Shown piece after piece: positions 9,070 through 17,761 of a stretch of DNA of 64,000 bases. Numbering within the stretch: the stretch's first letter is position 1; each line of letters starts with the position of its first letter. The stretch covers positions 1-64,000 of the forward strand of contig CAKOUR010000001.1 of NCBI GenBank assembly GCA_934120635.1, read 5' to 3'. The notes beneath the pieces were generated by a model that was not told the origin of the DNA, did not search any database, and worked only from the letters and a program-made list of their open reading frames with translations. The stretch is from an uncultured Bacilli bacterium. GTDB lineage: Bacteria > Bacillota_I > Bacilli_A > RF39 > UBA660. The translations under genes and the position numbers were made by a program.

Positions 9070-9104
9070 GAAAGAATACCCAGAAGTTATCTTTCTTTTT
9101 TTGT
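9068..9104 (+). terminator. Terminator after the hypothetical gene at 8593
   Basis: AAGAAAGA (9068-9075) pairs with TCTTTCTT (9090-9097), followed by a T-run; the stem overlaps the stop codon. Confidence 0.8.
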
Positions 9105-9139
9105 TTATTTTAATTCAGTATTTTAAATCAAAAAAAGAA

Positions 9140-9169
9140 TTGAAGTATAGTAGATAACTATGCTATAAT
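9140..9169 (+). promoter_or_regulatory. ychF promoter
   Basis: TTGAAG (9140-9145), 18-nt spacer, extended -10 TGCTATAAT ending at 9169, 23 nt before the ATG. Confidence 0.65.
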
Positions 9170-9191
9170 ACAAAAAGAAAGAAGGAATAAC

Positions 9192-10292
9192 ATGAGTTTA
9201 ACAGCAGGAATTGTAGGCCTACCAAATGTAGGAAAATCAACGCTTTTTAACGCAATCACAAAACAAGAAATATTAGCCGCAAATTATCCATTTGCAACCA
9301 TTGAACCAAATGTAGGAACTGTAATTGTGCCTGATAAAAGGGTAGAAGTATTAGAAAAAATGTATATGCCAAACAAGACAATCCCCACAACATTTGAATT
9401 TACTGACATTGCAGGACTAGTAAAAGGAGCATCTACTGGCGAAGGATTAGGGAACAAATTCTTATCACATATAAGAGAAGTTGATGCAATTGTTGAAGTT
9501 GTCCGCTGCTTTGATGATAAAAATATTATTCACGTTGATGGAAATGTTGCTCCTATTCGTGATATCGAAGTTATCAACTTAGAACTAATTTTTTCTGATT
9601 TAGAAATTATTGATAACAGAATTAACAAAATCGCCAAAAAAGCACAAACTTCGAAGAATAAAGATGATTTAATAGAATACAACTTACTTCTTCGCATAAA
9701 AGAAAACTTAGAAAAAAATATCCCTGCAAGAAAACTAGACTTTTCAGAAGAAGAATTAAAAATCTTATCTAGTTTTCGTCTTATTACAGCAAAACCTATT
9801 ATTTATGTTGCAAACGTTGATGAAGATACCATCATGGCAGGAGAAAATGAATACGTAAAAGAAGTAAGAGAATATGCAAAAAAAGAAAATACAGAAGTAG
9901 TAATGATTTGTGCCAAAATAGAAAGCGAATTAGCAGAATTAGAACTAGAAGAAAAAACAGCCTTTCTAAAAGAACTAGGCATCGAAGAAAGTGGATTATC
10001 TAGCCTTATCAAAAGTACTTATTCCCTTTTAGGACTAGCCACTTACTTTACTGTAGGACCAGATGAAGTAAGAGCATGGACTTTTAGAAAAGGAATGAAA
10101 GCCCCTGCTTGTGCAGGATTAATTCACACTGATTTCGAAAAAGGATTTATTCGAGCAGAAGTCATGAGCTATCAAGATTTAATTGACTGTGGTAGTGAAG
10201 TAAAAGTAAAAGAATCAGGAAAAATGCGTCTAGAAGGAAAAGACTACCTTATGCAAGATGGAGATATCTGTCACTTTAGATTTAATGTTTAA
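9192..10292 (+). CDS. ychF: Ribosome-binding ATPase YchF (OLA1 family)
   Basis: 366 aa, the normal family length. G1 GLPNVGKST (residues 8-16), G3 DIAGLVKGASTGEGLG (~70-85) and an altered G4 (NVDE instead of NKxD), which gives the family its ATP rather than GTP preference. An inserted coiled coil (~130-195) and a C-terminal TGS domain (~280-366, ending in ICHFRFNV) follow. YchF associates with ribosomes and affects stress responses. pepF starts 18 nt downstream behind its own GAGGGAAG site, so the two are probably cotranscribed. Confidence 0.97.
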   Translation: MSLTAGIVGLPNVGKSTLFNAITKQEILAANYPFATIEPNVGTVIVPDKRVEVLEKMYMPNKTIPTTFEFTDIAGLVKGASTGEGLGNKFLSHIREVDAIVEVVRCFDDKNIIHVDGNVAPIRDIEVINLELIFSDLEIIDNRINKIAKKAQTSKNKDDLIEYNLLLRIKENLEKNIPARKLDFSEEELKILSSFRLITAKPIIYVANVDEDTIMAGENEYVKEVREYAKKENTEVVMICAKIESELAELELEEKTAFLKELGIEESGLSSLIKSTYSLLGLATYFTVGPDEVRAWTFRKGMKAPACAGLIHTDFEKGFIRAEVMSYQDLIDCGSEVKVKESGKMRLEGKDYLMQDGDICHFRFNV

Positions 10293-10310
10293 AAAGAAAG
10301 AGGGAAGAAA

Positions 10311-12098
10311 ATGGATAGAAATACAATTGATGAAAAATATAAATGGGATTTAACCCAAATTTTTAAATCAACTGAAGAGTTTGAAGAATGTTATAAAAAA
10401 GCAGAAACTTTAATTGAAGACTTTAAAAAATATGAAAATATCATGGGGGAAAATGCTAAAAATTTTTATGAAACAATAAATACTTATTATGAAATTACAA
10501 GAACCCTTGATAAACTTTACGTCTATACAAATTTATTATCTGATACAGATACTTCAGATAATACTTATCAATCTTTAAAAATAAAAGTATCTAATTTATT
10601 AGATAAATGGAGTAAGGCCAGTTTTTTTGTTACTCCAACTATCTTAAAGAAAAATGAACAAGAAATAGAGAAATATTACATAGAAGAACCCAAATTAAAA
10701 GATTATGAAATTATTTTAAAAAGAGAATTTCGTTATAAAGAACATACCCTATCTGATGAAGAAGAAAAGCTTCTTTCCAATCTAACAAAGATGCTCAATA
10801 ATAATTATCAAACCTATGAATTGTTAAAAGATTCAGATTTGACCTTTGGAACTATCTTAGATGAAGCACAAAAAGAAGTAGTACTAACAGAAAGTAATTA
10901 TTCAATTTATATTGAATCAAAAGATAGAAGAGTAAGAAAAGATGCTTTCCAAACACTTTATAAATCATACAAACAATTTAGTAATTCCTTTGCTTCTACC
11001 TTATCAGGAAACATTAATGAAAATATAACAATTTCTAGAATAAAAAAATATAATTCTACTATTGAATGGTGCTTATATCATGATGAATTAGATGAAACAA
11101 TTTACAATAATTTAATTAATACAGTCTCTAACAATATGAATATTCTCTATAAGTATTATTCTTTAAAAAAAGAAATCTTAAACTTAGATGAATTACATTT
11201 ATATGATATTTATACACCTCTTATAAAAAATTTTGAAAAAAAATATCCATATGAAGAAGCCAAGGAAACAGTATTAAAAGCATTATCCATATTAGGAGAA
11301 GACTATATCAGTACTTTAGAAAAAGGATTAGAAAGTAACTTGGTAGATGTTTATCCAACTAAATCAAAAGCAACAGGAGGATATTCAAGTGTAGGATATG
11401 ATACTAGACCTTATATATTACTAAATTATCAAGATAAATATAATGATATATCGACTTTAGCCCATGAAGCAGGACACTCAATGCATAGTTACTATGCAAA
11501 TAAAAACAACCCATATCAGTATGGATATTATTCTATCTTTGTTGCCGAAGTAGCTTCTACTACAAATGAAATTTTATTAGCAAAATACTTATTAAAAACA
11601 AGCAATAATAAGGAAGAAAAATTATTTATTTTAGATAATTTAATGAACTTATTTAAAGCAACAATCTATCGCCAAACCATGTTTGCAGAATTTGAACAAG
11701 CAATTTACAAAGATGCAGAAAATGATATTCCCCTAACCGCAGATTATTTGTCAGAAAAATATTATGAATTAAATAAAAAATACTTCGGTAGCGATGTTGT
11801 GATTGAAAAAGAAATTCAGTATGAATGGGCAAGAATTCCTCATTTCTATTATAATTTTTATGTTTATAAATATGCAACTGGTTTATCAGCAGCTTGTCAC
11901 ATTGCAAATGATATTCTATCAGGAAAAGAAAATGCCGTAGAAAATTATAAGTCATTCTTGAAGTGTGGTAGCAAAAAGAATCCAATTGATTCTCTAAAAT
12001 TAGCAGGGGTTGATTTAACAAAAAAAGAAGTAGTAGAAAGTGCTATAAATATGTTTAATGATACTATTGATGAATTTAAAAAGTTAATAAATGAATAG
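10311..12098 (+). CDS. pepF: Oligoendopeptidase F (M3B metallopeptidase)
   Basis: 595 aa. The zinc motif HEAGH is in LAHEAGHSMHSYYA (~residues 386-399), with the third ligand Glu in the following helix (FVAEVASTTNE). The N-terminal helical half contains the M3B lid. PepF degrades 7-17-residue peptides in the cytoplasm and can trim signal peptides. No signal sequence. Immediately behind ychF and followed by a clean terminator, so ychF-pepF forms a two-gene unit. Confidence 0.95.
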   Translation: MDRNTIDEKYKWDLTQIFKSTEEFEECYKKAETLIEDFKKYENIMGENAKNFYETINTYYEITRTLDKLYVYTNLLSDTDTSDNTYQSLKIKVSNLLDKWSKASFFVTPTILKKNEQEIEKYYIEEPKLKDYEIILKREFRYKEHTLSDEEEKLLSNLTKMLNNNYQTYELLKDSDLTFGTILDEAQKEVVLTESNYSIYIESKDRRVRKDAFQTLYKSYKQFSNSFASTLSGNINENITISRIKKYNSTIEWCLYHDELDETIYNNLINTVSNNMNILYKYYSLKKEILNLDELHLYDIYTPLIKNFEKKYPYEEAKETVLKALSILGEDYISTLEKGLESNLVDVYPTKSKATGGYSSVGYDTRPYILLNYQDKYNDISTLAHEAGHSMHSYYANKNNPYQYGYYSIFVAEVASTTNEILLAKYLLKTSNNKEEKLFILDNLMNLFKATIYRQTMFAEFEQAIYKDAENDIPLTADYLSEKYYELNKKYFGSDVVIEKEIQYEWARIPHFYYNFYVYKYATGLSAACHIANDILSGKENAVENYKSFLKCGSKKNPIDSLKLAGVDLTKKEVVESAINMFNDTIDEFKKLINE

Positions 12099-12101
12099 TC
12101 A

Positions 12102-12129
12102 AATTACCTAATATTAGGTAATTTTTTTG
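12102..12129 (+). terminator. pepF terminator
   Basis: AATTACCT (12102-12109) pairs with AGGTAATT (12115-12122), then seven T's. Confidence 0.9.
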
Positions 12130-12238
12130 TCAAATGAATGTATTTTGAGAAAAAAAGTAAAAATATTAGATAAATCAAATATTAATTTATGATAAAATAA
12201 ATTTATCAATAAAAATAAAATATAAAGGAGTTAAGATT

Positions 12239-12514
12239 ATGCAAGAAATAAGTGAAGAGGAAGTAAAAACTACAATTGATAATATAACCATTCTTCAAGA
12301 TGAAATTAATGAAACAATGAATAGTATTCAAAAATCTATATCTGAAATTATAGATCAAACAGAAATATTAAAAATTAATTGGACAACTGATGGTGGAATA
12401 AAAAGTATAAATCAAATCAAAAATACTTTGGAAGAAGTTGGAGATTTATCATCAAAAAAAGTTGCAGTTTCAGATGAAAAAATAAATTATACAACAATAA
12501 ATATAATGGAATAG
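12239..12514 (+). CDS. WXG100/LXG-partner-like small helical protein
   Basis: 91 aa with AAAGGAG nine nt upstream. Two predicted amphipathic helices (residues ~5-45 and ~58-75) are separated by a turn holding a Trp (NWTTDGG, ~50-56). That is the helix-Trp-turn-helix layout of ESAT-6/WXG100 proteins and of the DUF5344-like helical partners of LXG toxins, although the exact W-x-G is not present. It heads a three-gene unit with a large secreted-looking protein and a lipoprotein. The type VII secretion link is inference; no secretion-core gene is in this window. Confidence 0.45.
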   Translation: MQEISEEEVKTTIDNITILQDEINETMNSIQKSISEIIDQTEILKINWTTDGGIKSINQIKNTLEEVGDLSSKKVAVSDEKINYTTINIME

Positions 12515-12540
12515 ATTAAATAAAAAGGGATGAAATATAT

Positions 12541-13914
12541 ATGAGTGTAGCAAAAAAAGTATCTGCTTCTGCTATTATTAACTGTAGTGATAATATATTG
12601 AAAGTATCACAGAAAATATCGACAAAACTATCAAACCTTTCAAGAATTTCAAGTAATTTGCAAAATAACATAAATAAATTATCAGAATATAATGGAGCTA
12701 AAGTTGCTGGTTCAACTCATATTATTGAAAAAACAGAAACGACTCCTCAAAAAATAGCGTATTCAAAATGGCAAATAACAGGATATGAAAGTCTTGAAAG
12801 TGACATAAGTGAGTTAGAAACTATGATTTCTAATTTAACAACAGCAAATGAATATTTTGCTCAATCAATAAATAATATGATCTCTACTGCATGTGAAATT
12901 GATGGATTAAGAGAAGAAATAGAAAAAATTTTATCAAGCAATAACAATTTTGAAACTTCAACAGTTATTTTTTTTAAAATGCTTGTCAATAAAGCACTAG
13001 AATATCCTGAGATAAAAAAAGAAGGATTCATTCCACAAAGTATAACAACAGTAGGAAATAATTACCTTGTATCTGCTTATAAAAAAGGAGAAAATTCAAA
13101 AATTTATATTTATGATAAAGTAACAAAAAAATTAACAGGAGAAATAATATTAAATAATCGAGCGCATGTTGGTGGAATAAGTTATGATGAAAAAAATAAT
13201 ATTCTTTATGTTGCAGGTTTAAAAGGTACAGTAAATATTTATGATTATAATAAAATTAAGAAAAATTTAACTAAATCAAAGGTAGTAGATTTAAATGCAG
13301 ATATGGAAGCAAGTTCTACCACAATAAATAATAATATTACAATTAATAAAAAAGAAGCAAATAATGAAAGTTCAATTCAAACAAAAGTTGGAAAATCAGC
13401 AACTTTGTATCAAAAAGATGGAAAATTATATGTTGCAACTTTTGATGGAATACATAAAGGAGAAGTTGTAGAGTATGAAACAAAAGTAGCACAAAATACA
13501 TCAGGTGCAAAAACATTTCAATCTCATATAACAAATAAATATGAAATTGAGCCAAGAACTCAAGGAATCGCCGAAGTAAATTACAATAATAAAGATTATC
13601 TTGTTACAACACAGTCTATTGGATTTACAAGTTCCCAAATAACACTTTATGAAAAAAATGGAAATTCTATTCAAGAAGTTGGAAAATACTCAGGTCTTCA
13701 AAAAGGACTAGAAGGAATTACAGTAAAAGGAAATGAACTAACAATGTGTTATGAAACTGGAATAAAAAACACATCTAGAATTTCCATGAATGAATTAGTT
13801 AAAAAATGTTCATCAGGAAAATATAATCCATCTCTCCCAACAAAAATGGCAAGATTTGGTGGTGGAGTTATTTATAATTCTCAAGAATTTGTTAATAAAT
13901 TATTCAAAAAATAA
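12541..13914 (+). CDS. Large helical plus beta-repeat protein, possible LXG-like exported protein
   Basis: 457 aa, no signal peptide. Residues ~1-155 are almost wholly helical, with Ser/Ile/Leu heptads interrupted near 72-80. Residues ~160-430 are strands resembling beta-propeller blades (SITTVGNNYLVSAY, GGISYDEKNNILYVAG, GKLYVATFDG, NNKDYLVTTQSIG). A helical N-terminal delivery domain joined to a different C-terminal domain, and a small helical partner gene upstream, recall LXG proteins of type VII secretion. However, the C-terminus shows no toxin motif, so it may be a surface binding protein. The lipoprotein gene begins 17 nt later. Confidence 0.45.
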   Translation: MSVAKKVSASAIINCSDNILKVSQKISTKLSNLSRISSNLQNNINKLSEYNGAKVAGSTHIIEKTETTPQKIAYSKWQITGYESLESDISELETMISNLTTANEYFAQSINNMISTACEIDGLREEIEKILSSNNNFETSTVIFFKMLVNKALEYPEIKKEGFIPQSITTVGNNYLVSAYKKGENSKIYIYDKVTKKLTGEIILNNRAHVGGISYDEKNNILYVAGLKGTVNIYDYNKIKKNLTKSKVVDLNADMEASSTTINNNITINKKEANNESSIQTKVGKSATLYQKDGKLYVATFDGIHKGEVVEYETKVAQNTSGAKTFQSHITNKYEIEPRTQGIAEVNYNNKDYLVTTQSIGFTSSQITLYEKNGNSIQEVGKYSGLQKGLEGITVKGNELTMCYETGIKNTSRISMNELVKKCSSGKYNPSLPTKMARFGGGVIYNSQEFVNKLFKK

Positions 13915-13930
13915 GAATGATGGTGATAAA

Positions 13931-14425
13931 ATGTTAAAAATATATGATATTAAAAAATATAAAAATAAAACTTTCAAACTAATGGTAGGAGTTTTAATTG
14001 GAGCAAGTTTAACTGGATGTGGGAATACATACAGTTATGAAGAAGAGATGGAACAATCAGAAGAAAATGATATAGCTTCTTATAAAATACCATTAGAAGA
14101 AAAATTAAAAACAAAAGGTGCCTTAGATATTAAATTTGATAATATAGAATATATAGATAAAATAAATTCAGATTTAAATAGAAAAGCAGATGAATTAATT
14201 TTCTATGATGATAAAGGAGTAGGATATGGAGTAGTAATTAGTGATGAAAATATCCCTACATCAACATTATCTCCAGGAGAGTATAAATTTTATTCAGAAT
14301 ATTTAGGAATAGAAGGAGAATTCACAATTGATGCTCCTGGAGATTTTAAAACATTAGAAATAGATTATAAAACAAAAAGTTATGATATTTATTCAGAATC
14401 ATTAGAAAAAAATAAAATACATTAA
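13931..14425 (+). CDS. Putative lipoprotein, 164 aa
   Basis: ATG 13931 preceded by TGGTGAT, the ribosome site form used often here. Lipobox LTGC with Cys30 after a basic N-region and hydrophobic core, so it is exported and lipid-anchored. The mature part starts with an acidic linker and holds one beta-rich domain (SPGEYKFYSEYLG, GEFTIDAPGDFKTLEID). Third gene of the 12239-14425 unit; it may be the immunity or docking partner of the 457-aa protein, which is inference from order only. Confidence 0.6.
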   Translation: MLKIYDIKKYKNKTFKLMVGVLIGASLTGCGNTYSYEEEMEQSEENDIASYKIPLEEKLKTKGALDIKFDNIEYIDKINSDLNRKADELIFYDDKGVGYGVVISDENIPTSTLSPGEYKFYSEYLGIEGEFTIDAPGDFKTLEIDYKTKSYDIYSESLEKNKIH

Positions 14426-14467
14426 AAATACTTAATATCAAGAAATAAAATCTATATCAGTATTTTA
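14424..14467 (+). terminator. Terminator-like palindrome of the dispersed AATACT...AGTATT type
   Basis: AAAATACT near 14426 pairs with AGTATTTT (14459-14466), enclosing ATATCA/TATATCAG sequence. It ends the lipoprotein unit before the rpsF promoter and belongs to the dispersed repeat family described in the findings. Confidence 0.5.
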
Positions 14468-14486
14468 ATAAAATATAAAAATATCA

Positions 14487-14516
14487 TTTACTTATCTAAT
14501 TAATTTATGATATAAT
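14487..14516 (+). promoter_or_regulatory. rpsF operon promoter
   Basis: TTTACT (14487-14492), 18-nt spacer, TATAAT (14511-14516) with a TG one base upstream. Confidence 0.65.
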
Positions 14517-14520
14517 ATCA

Positions 14521-14566
14521 GTCGAACGAAAGTTCCTTGCTTAATTTTAAATTAAGCCGAACAGAC
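14521..14566 (+). ncRNA. rpsF leader: putative S6:S18-binding autoregulatory RNA
   Basis: The 5' UTR folds as an outer GTC/GAC pair (14521-14523 with 14564-14566), a GTTC/GAAC stem (14532-14535 with 14559-14562) and an upper CTTAAT/ATTAAG hairpin (14540-14545 with 14551-14556). The internal loop has CTTG on one side and CC on the other, so a CCG triplet (14557-14559) closes it. A bulged CCG beside a hairpin just before rpsF is the known S6:S18 leader motif, which lets excess S6:S18 repress the operon by mimicking their 16S rRNA site. The fold was drawn by eye. Confidence 0.6.
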
Positions 14567-14584
14567 CATAAGGAGGTGGAAAAG

Positions 14585-14875
14585 ATGAATAAATATGAAA
14601 TTATGTTTATCGTAAGACCAGATGTAGATGAAGATGCAAGAAAAGCAACAGTTTCAGCTTTAGAAAAAACATTAACAGATAATAAGGCTACTATTACATT
14701 ATCAAAAGAATTAGGCCAAAAAGAATTTGCCTACGAAATTAAAAAAATGAAATCTGGTTACTACTATCTATATAACATTGAAACATCTTCAAACGAAGCA
14801 ACAAAAGAATTTGATCGTGTTGCTAGAATCGATGAAAATGTTGTTAGACACTTAGTATTAAAAATTGAGGATTAA
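14585..14875 (+). CDS. rpsF: 30S ribosomal protein S6
   Basis: 96 aa from ATG 14585, preceded by AAGGAGGTGG; the longer TTG frame from 14537 begins inside the leader hairpin. N-terminus KYEIMFIVRPDVDE and the later YYLYNIETSSNEATKEFDR are typical of S6. It heads rpsF-ssb-rpsR, the standard Bacilli operon, with gaps of 11 and 15 nt. Likely regulated through the leader RNA described above. Confidence 0.97.
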   Translation: MNKYEIMFIVRPDVDEDARKATVSALEKTLTDNKATITLSKELGQKEFAYEIKKMKSGYYYLYNIETSSNEATKEFDRVARIDENVVRHLVLKIED

Positions 14876-14886
14876 GGAGAAGTAAT

Positions 14887-15411
14887 ATGAACAAAGCAAT
14901 ATTAATCGGAAGATTAACCAGAGATCCAGAATTAAGATATACAAGTTCTAATCGTGCTGTATGTCAATTTACTGTAGCGATCGACAGACCTTTTACTAAT
15001 CAAGCATCAGGTCAAAGAGAAGCAGATTTTATTAATGTAGTTGTATGGGATAAAACTGCTGAAAATGTAGGAAAATACATGACAAAGGGAAGATTGATTG
15101 CAGTAGAAGGAAGAATACAAACAAGAAATTATGATAATAATGAAGGTAGAAAAGTTTATGTTACAGAAGTTGTAGCAACTAATGTTCAATTCTTAGAGTC
15201 AAGAAATGCTGTTGCAGGAGGAAATAATTTTAACTCTATGCCAGAGCCACCAGTAGAAAGAACTCCATATGATTTTGCAGGTGATAATGGTTCAACAACA
15301 TCAAATGAACCACAAAAATCAAACCAAACAATGAATGTTGAAGAAGAAAAGGATCCATTTGCTTCATTTGGAGAAGAAATAGAAATTAGTGATAACGATT
15401 TACCTTTTTAA
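14887..15411 (+). CDS. ssb: Single-stranded DNA-binding protein (main SSB)
   Basis: 174 aa. OB fold in residues ~1-105 (NKAILIGRLTRDPELRYT, FINVVVWDKTAENVGKY), then a Gly/Asn/Pro-rich linker and the acidic tip DNDLPF, through which SSB recruits repair and replication partners. Lies between rpsF and rpsR as in Bacillus, so it is the housekeeping copy. A second, tip-less paralogue is at 33249. Confidence 0.97.
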   Translation: MNKAILIGRLTRDPELRYTSSNRAVCQFTVAIDRPFTNQASGQREADFINVVVWDKTAENVGKYMTKGRLIAVEGRIQTRNYDNNEGRKVYVTEVVATNVQFLESRNAVAGGNNFNSMPEPPVERTPYDFAGDNGSTTSNEPQKSNQTMNVEEEKDPFASFGEEIEISDNDLPF

Positions 15412-15426
15412 AAAGGAGGAAAAATA

Positions 15427-15645
15427 ATGGCAGAATTTCGCGGTAAAAGAAGAAAAAAAATATGTCATATGTGTGCTGGAAAATCAGTAGATTATAAAGA
15501 TGTTCCAATCATTAGTAAATATATTAGTGAAAATGGAAAAATCTTACCAAGAAGAGTTACTGGTACATGTGCTAAACACCAAAGAGAAGTAGCAAAACAA
15601 GTAAAATTAGCAAGATTCATGGGATTTATTCCATTTTGTAAATAA
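15427..15645 (+). CDS. rpsR: 30S ribosomal protein S18, zinc-type
   Basis: 72 aa, ribosome site AAGGAGG. Core RRVTGTCAKHQREVAKQVKLAR is diagnostic, ending in FMGFIPFCK. Cys13-x2-Cys16 with Cys48-x2-His51 forms a probable zinc site, the C+ variant found in some bacteria. S18 pairs with S6 on the 30S platform. Last gene of the operon; terminator follows. Confidence 0.97.
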   Translation: MAEFRGKRRKKICHMCAGKSVDYKDVPIISKYISENGKILPRRVTGTCAKHQREVAKQVKLARFMGFIPFCK

Positions 15646-15657
15646 GAATTAAAATTG

Positions 15658-15690
15658 AATCACATCTAAAATTTTAGATGTGATTTTATT
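15658..15690 (+). terminator. rpsF-ssb-rpsR operon terminator
   Basis: AATCACATCTAAAA (15658-15671) is directly followed by its complement ending at 15685, then T-rich sequence. Confidence 0.85.
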
Positions 15691-15746
15691 ATAATTAAAT
15701 ATTTTCTATAAAAATATGTTACAATAAAAAAAGAAAGGAGTACCAA

Positions 15747-16673
15747 ATGAAAAAATGTATAATAATCTATAATCCTAACTCTGGTAGAAAAGAAGTTGAA
15801 AAATATTTACCAGAAATTAAAAAAATCATAGAAACTAAATATGATGAAGTATTTTTTAAAAAAACAAAATATAAAGGGCATGCAATTGAAATTGTAGAAA
15901 AATTACCTAATGTTGATTTAGTAATGTCTTTCGGTGGAGATGGAACATTTAATGAAGTAATGACTGGCGATTTAAAAAGAAAAAATCCTTTGTTACTAAC
16001 TCATATTCCAGTCGGAACAACAAATGACATTGGGGCAATGCTAGGATATACCAAAGATATTCTATCTAATGTAAAATTATCATTAAATGGAAGAATTAAA
16101 GATTTTGATATTGGTTTAATTAATAAACATCCTTTTATTTATGTAGCAGGATTTGGAAAATATACAAATATTTCTTATGATACACCAAGAACATTAAAAA
16201 AGAAAATAGGACATTTAGCTTATTTAAAAGGAGCATTCCAAACGTTTTTTCAAAAAACTAAGTTATATGATGTCAGCTATGAAGTAAATGGAGAAAAATA
16301 CAGAGGTTTGTTTTCATTTATCATTATCTCTAATGCCAATCATATAGCAGGAGTAAAAAATATTTACAAAGATGTTTTATTAGATGATAATAAATTTGAA
16401 GTTGTACTTTGCACTATTAGCAAAAAGAAAGACATTCTAAAAAGTCTATATTTTTTAACAATGTATGATCCAAGTAAAGTGCCAGGAATTTATTTTTATA
16501 AAACAAACGAAATTAAATTAACTATTAATAATGCTGAAACTAAAACATGGTGTATCGATGGTGAGAAACTAGAAAAAGAAAAAAATGATACCTATCATAT
16601 TCAAATTCAAAAAAATATCAAAATATTAGTTCCTAAAAAAAATATCTCTAAATTATTCCAAAATAAAAATTAA
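15747..16673 (+). CDS. Diacylglycerol/lipid kinase family protein (DagK-like)
   Basis: 308 aa. N-terminal nucleotide-binding domain with NPNSGRK (residues ~10-16), the signature FGGDGTFNEVMTG (~64-76) and IPVGTTNDIGAMLG (~91-104). The C-terminal beta-sandwich includes the acidic WCIDGEKLE motif. These cytoplasmic, membrane-associated enzymes phosphorylate diacylglycerol or related lipids and feed phospholipid recycling after lipoteichoic acid synthesis. The exact substrate is uncertain, because DagK, BmrU and YegS relatives look alike. Own SD (AAAGGAG) and terminator. Confidence 0.88.
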   Translation: MKKCIIIYNPNSGRKEVEKYLPEIKKIIETKYDEVFFKKTKYKGHAIEIVEKLPNVDLVMSFGGDGTFNEVMTGDLKRKNPLLLTHIPVGTTNDIGAMLGYTKDILSNVKLSLNGRIKDFDIGLINKHPFIYVAGFGKYTNISYDTPRTLKKKIGHLAYLKGAFQTFFQKTKLYDVSYEVNGEKYRGLFSFIIISNANHIAGVKNIYKDVLLDDNKFEVVLCTISKKKDILKSLYFLTMYDPSKVPGIYFYKTNEIKLTINNAETKTWCIDGEKLEKEKNDTYHIQIQKNIKILVPKKNISKLFQNKN

Positions 16674-16727
16674 AAAACATCTTATCAGTATTTTAAGAAT
16701 ACTCTTCTATAAGATGTTTTTTTAATT
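16674..16727. terminator. Bidirectional terminator between convergent genes
   Basis: AAAACATCTTA (16674-16684) pairs with TAAGATGTTTT (16710-16720). The T-run on + and A-run before it serve both the lipid kinase gene and the minus-strand gene ending at 16693. The loop also contains TCAGTATTTTA of the dispersed motif. Confidence 0.85.
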
Positions 16728-16965
16728 CCCTTTCCATAGCAGGGAGTCCATATTCATTATTATAATAATTAGGAAACTCTTTTAAATGGGCAAGTACAAT
16801 TTTTGCAGTAAGTAATAAATCATTATTAGTAATATTAGTAGTAGGATTTTGATAGCCATGTTCTAATTCCATATTTAATCCAGTAATTAAATCTTGAATA
16901 GAAAAGCAGTCAAAATTAACACCTAATTCATTTGCAACATATACAGCATCTCTCAAAGTAAACAT
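16693..16965 (-). CDS. DUF5661-like small protein
   Basis: 90 aa; ATG at 16965 with a GGTGAT ribosome site upstream on the minus strand. The sequence (MFTLRDAVYVANELGVNFD, then NMELEHG, then LLLTAKIVLAHLKEFPNYYN) matches my memory of the DUF5661 family, helical proteins often encoded in clostridial and phage genomes; I hold this at moderate certainty. All helical, soluble, function unknown. Divergent from the dCMP deaminase gene. Confidence 0.6.
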   Translation of the reverse strand: MFTLRDAVYVANELGVNFDCFSIQDLITGLNMELEHGYQNPTTNITNNDLLLTAKIVLAHLKEFPNYYNNEYGLPAMERELKKHLIEEYS

Positions 16966-17040
16966 TATTAATCACCAGTAAATAATATGCGTTTGCAAGT
17001 ATTTTTATGCTAAACTTAAACTTAAGAAAGGAAGATAGAA

Positions 17041-17547
17041 GTGAAAGAATTTAATAAACAAAGATTAGACTATTTAAGTTGGGATGAATATTTTATGGGA
17101 GTAGCAGAATTATCTGCAATGAGAAGTAAAGATCCATCTACTCAAGTAGGAGCATGTATAGTAAGTAGTGATAATCGAATTTTATCAATTGGATATAATG
17201 GAGCACCAAATGGATTTGAAGATAAAAATTTTCCATGGGATAGAGAAGGTGAATTTTTAAATACTAAGTATCCATTTGTTTGCCATGCCGAATTAAATGC
17301 AATATCTAATTTTAGAGGAAATAAAAAAGACTTAGAAGGAGCAAAATTATATGTCACTTTATTTCCTTGTAATGAATGTACAAAATTAATTATTCAAAAT
17401 GGAATTAAAGAAATTATTTATTTATCAGATAAATATCAACATACAGAAGGAACACAAGCATCTAAAATGATGCTAGAAAAATGTGGTGTTAAGTTTATTG
17501 AATATCCAAAAGAAAAAAGAAAGGTATTAACACTTAATTTAAAATAA
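17041..17547 (+). CDS. dCMP deaminase (ComEB family)
   Basis: 168 aa from GTG 17041, AGGAAG upstream. Zinc-dependent deaminase with HAE (CHAELNAI, ~residues 81-88) and PCNEC (~110-114), plus the substrate-recognition loop SIGYNGAPNGFED. It converts dCMP to dUMP for thymidylate synthesis. Length and motif spacing match ComEB/dCMP deaminase rather than cytidine or tRNA adenosine deaminase. Confidence 0.93.
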   Translation: MKEFNKQRLDYLSWDEYFMGVAELSAMRSKDPSTQVGACIVSSDNRILSIGYNGAPNGFEDKNFPWDREGEFLNTKYPFVCHAELNAISNFRGNKKDLEGAKLYVTLFPCNECTKLIIQNGIKEIIYLSDKYQHTEGTQASKMMLEKCGVKFIEYPKEKRKVLTLNLK

Positions 17548-17593
17548 CAATACTGATTTTGCCATAAACTATCTATGACGAAAATTAATGAAG

Positions 17594-17633
17594 AGATATC
17601 TTAGGCGTTGAGCATAGCTTTAGATATCTTTTT
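17594..17633 (+). terminator. Terminator after dCMP deaminase
   Basis: AGATATCT (17594-17601) pairs with AGATATCT (17622-17629), followed by T's. Confidence 0.6.
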
Positions 17634-17694
17634 ACTATTTAAATTGATATTTTTGTAAACCAATAAAATTTTATTTACAAATGAAATTTTATTA

Positions 17695-17703
17695 TGCTAT
17701 AAT
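17695..17703 (+). promoter_or_regulatory. Extended -10 of the FIST gene
   Basis: TGCTATAAT, the extended -10 form that recurs before several genes in this window; no good -35 is seen. Confidence 0.5.
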
Positions 17704-17761
17704 TTAACTATAATACCAAAGGGTATTAAGAAAACATAATAATCTAAAAGGAGGAATATTT

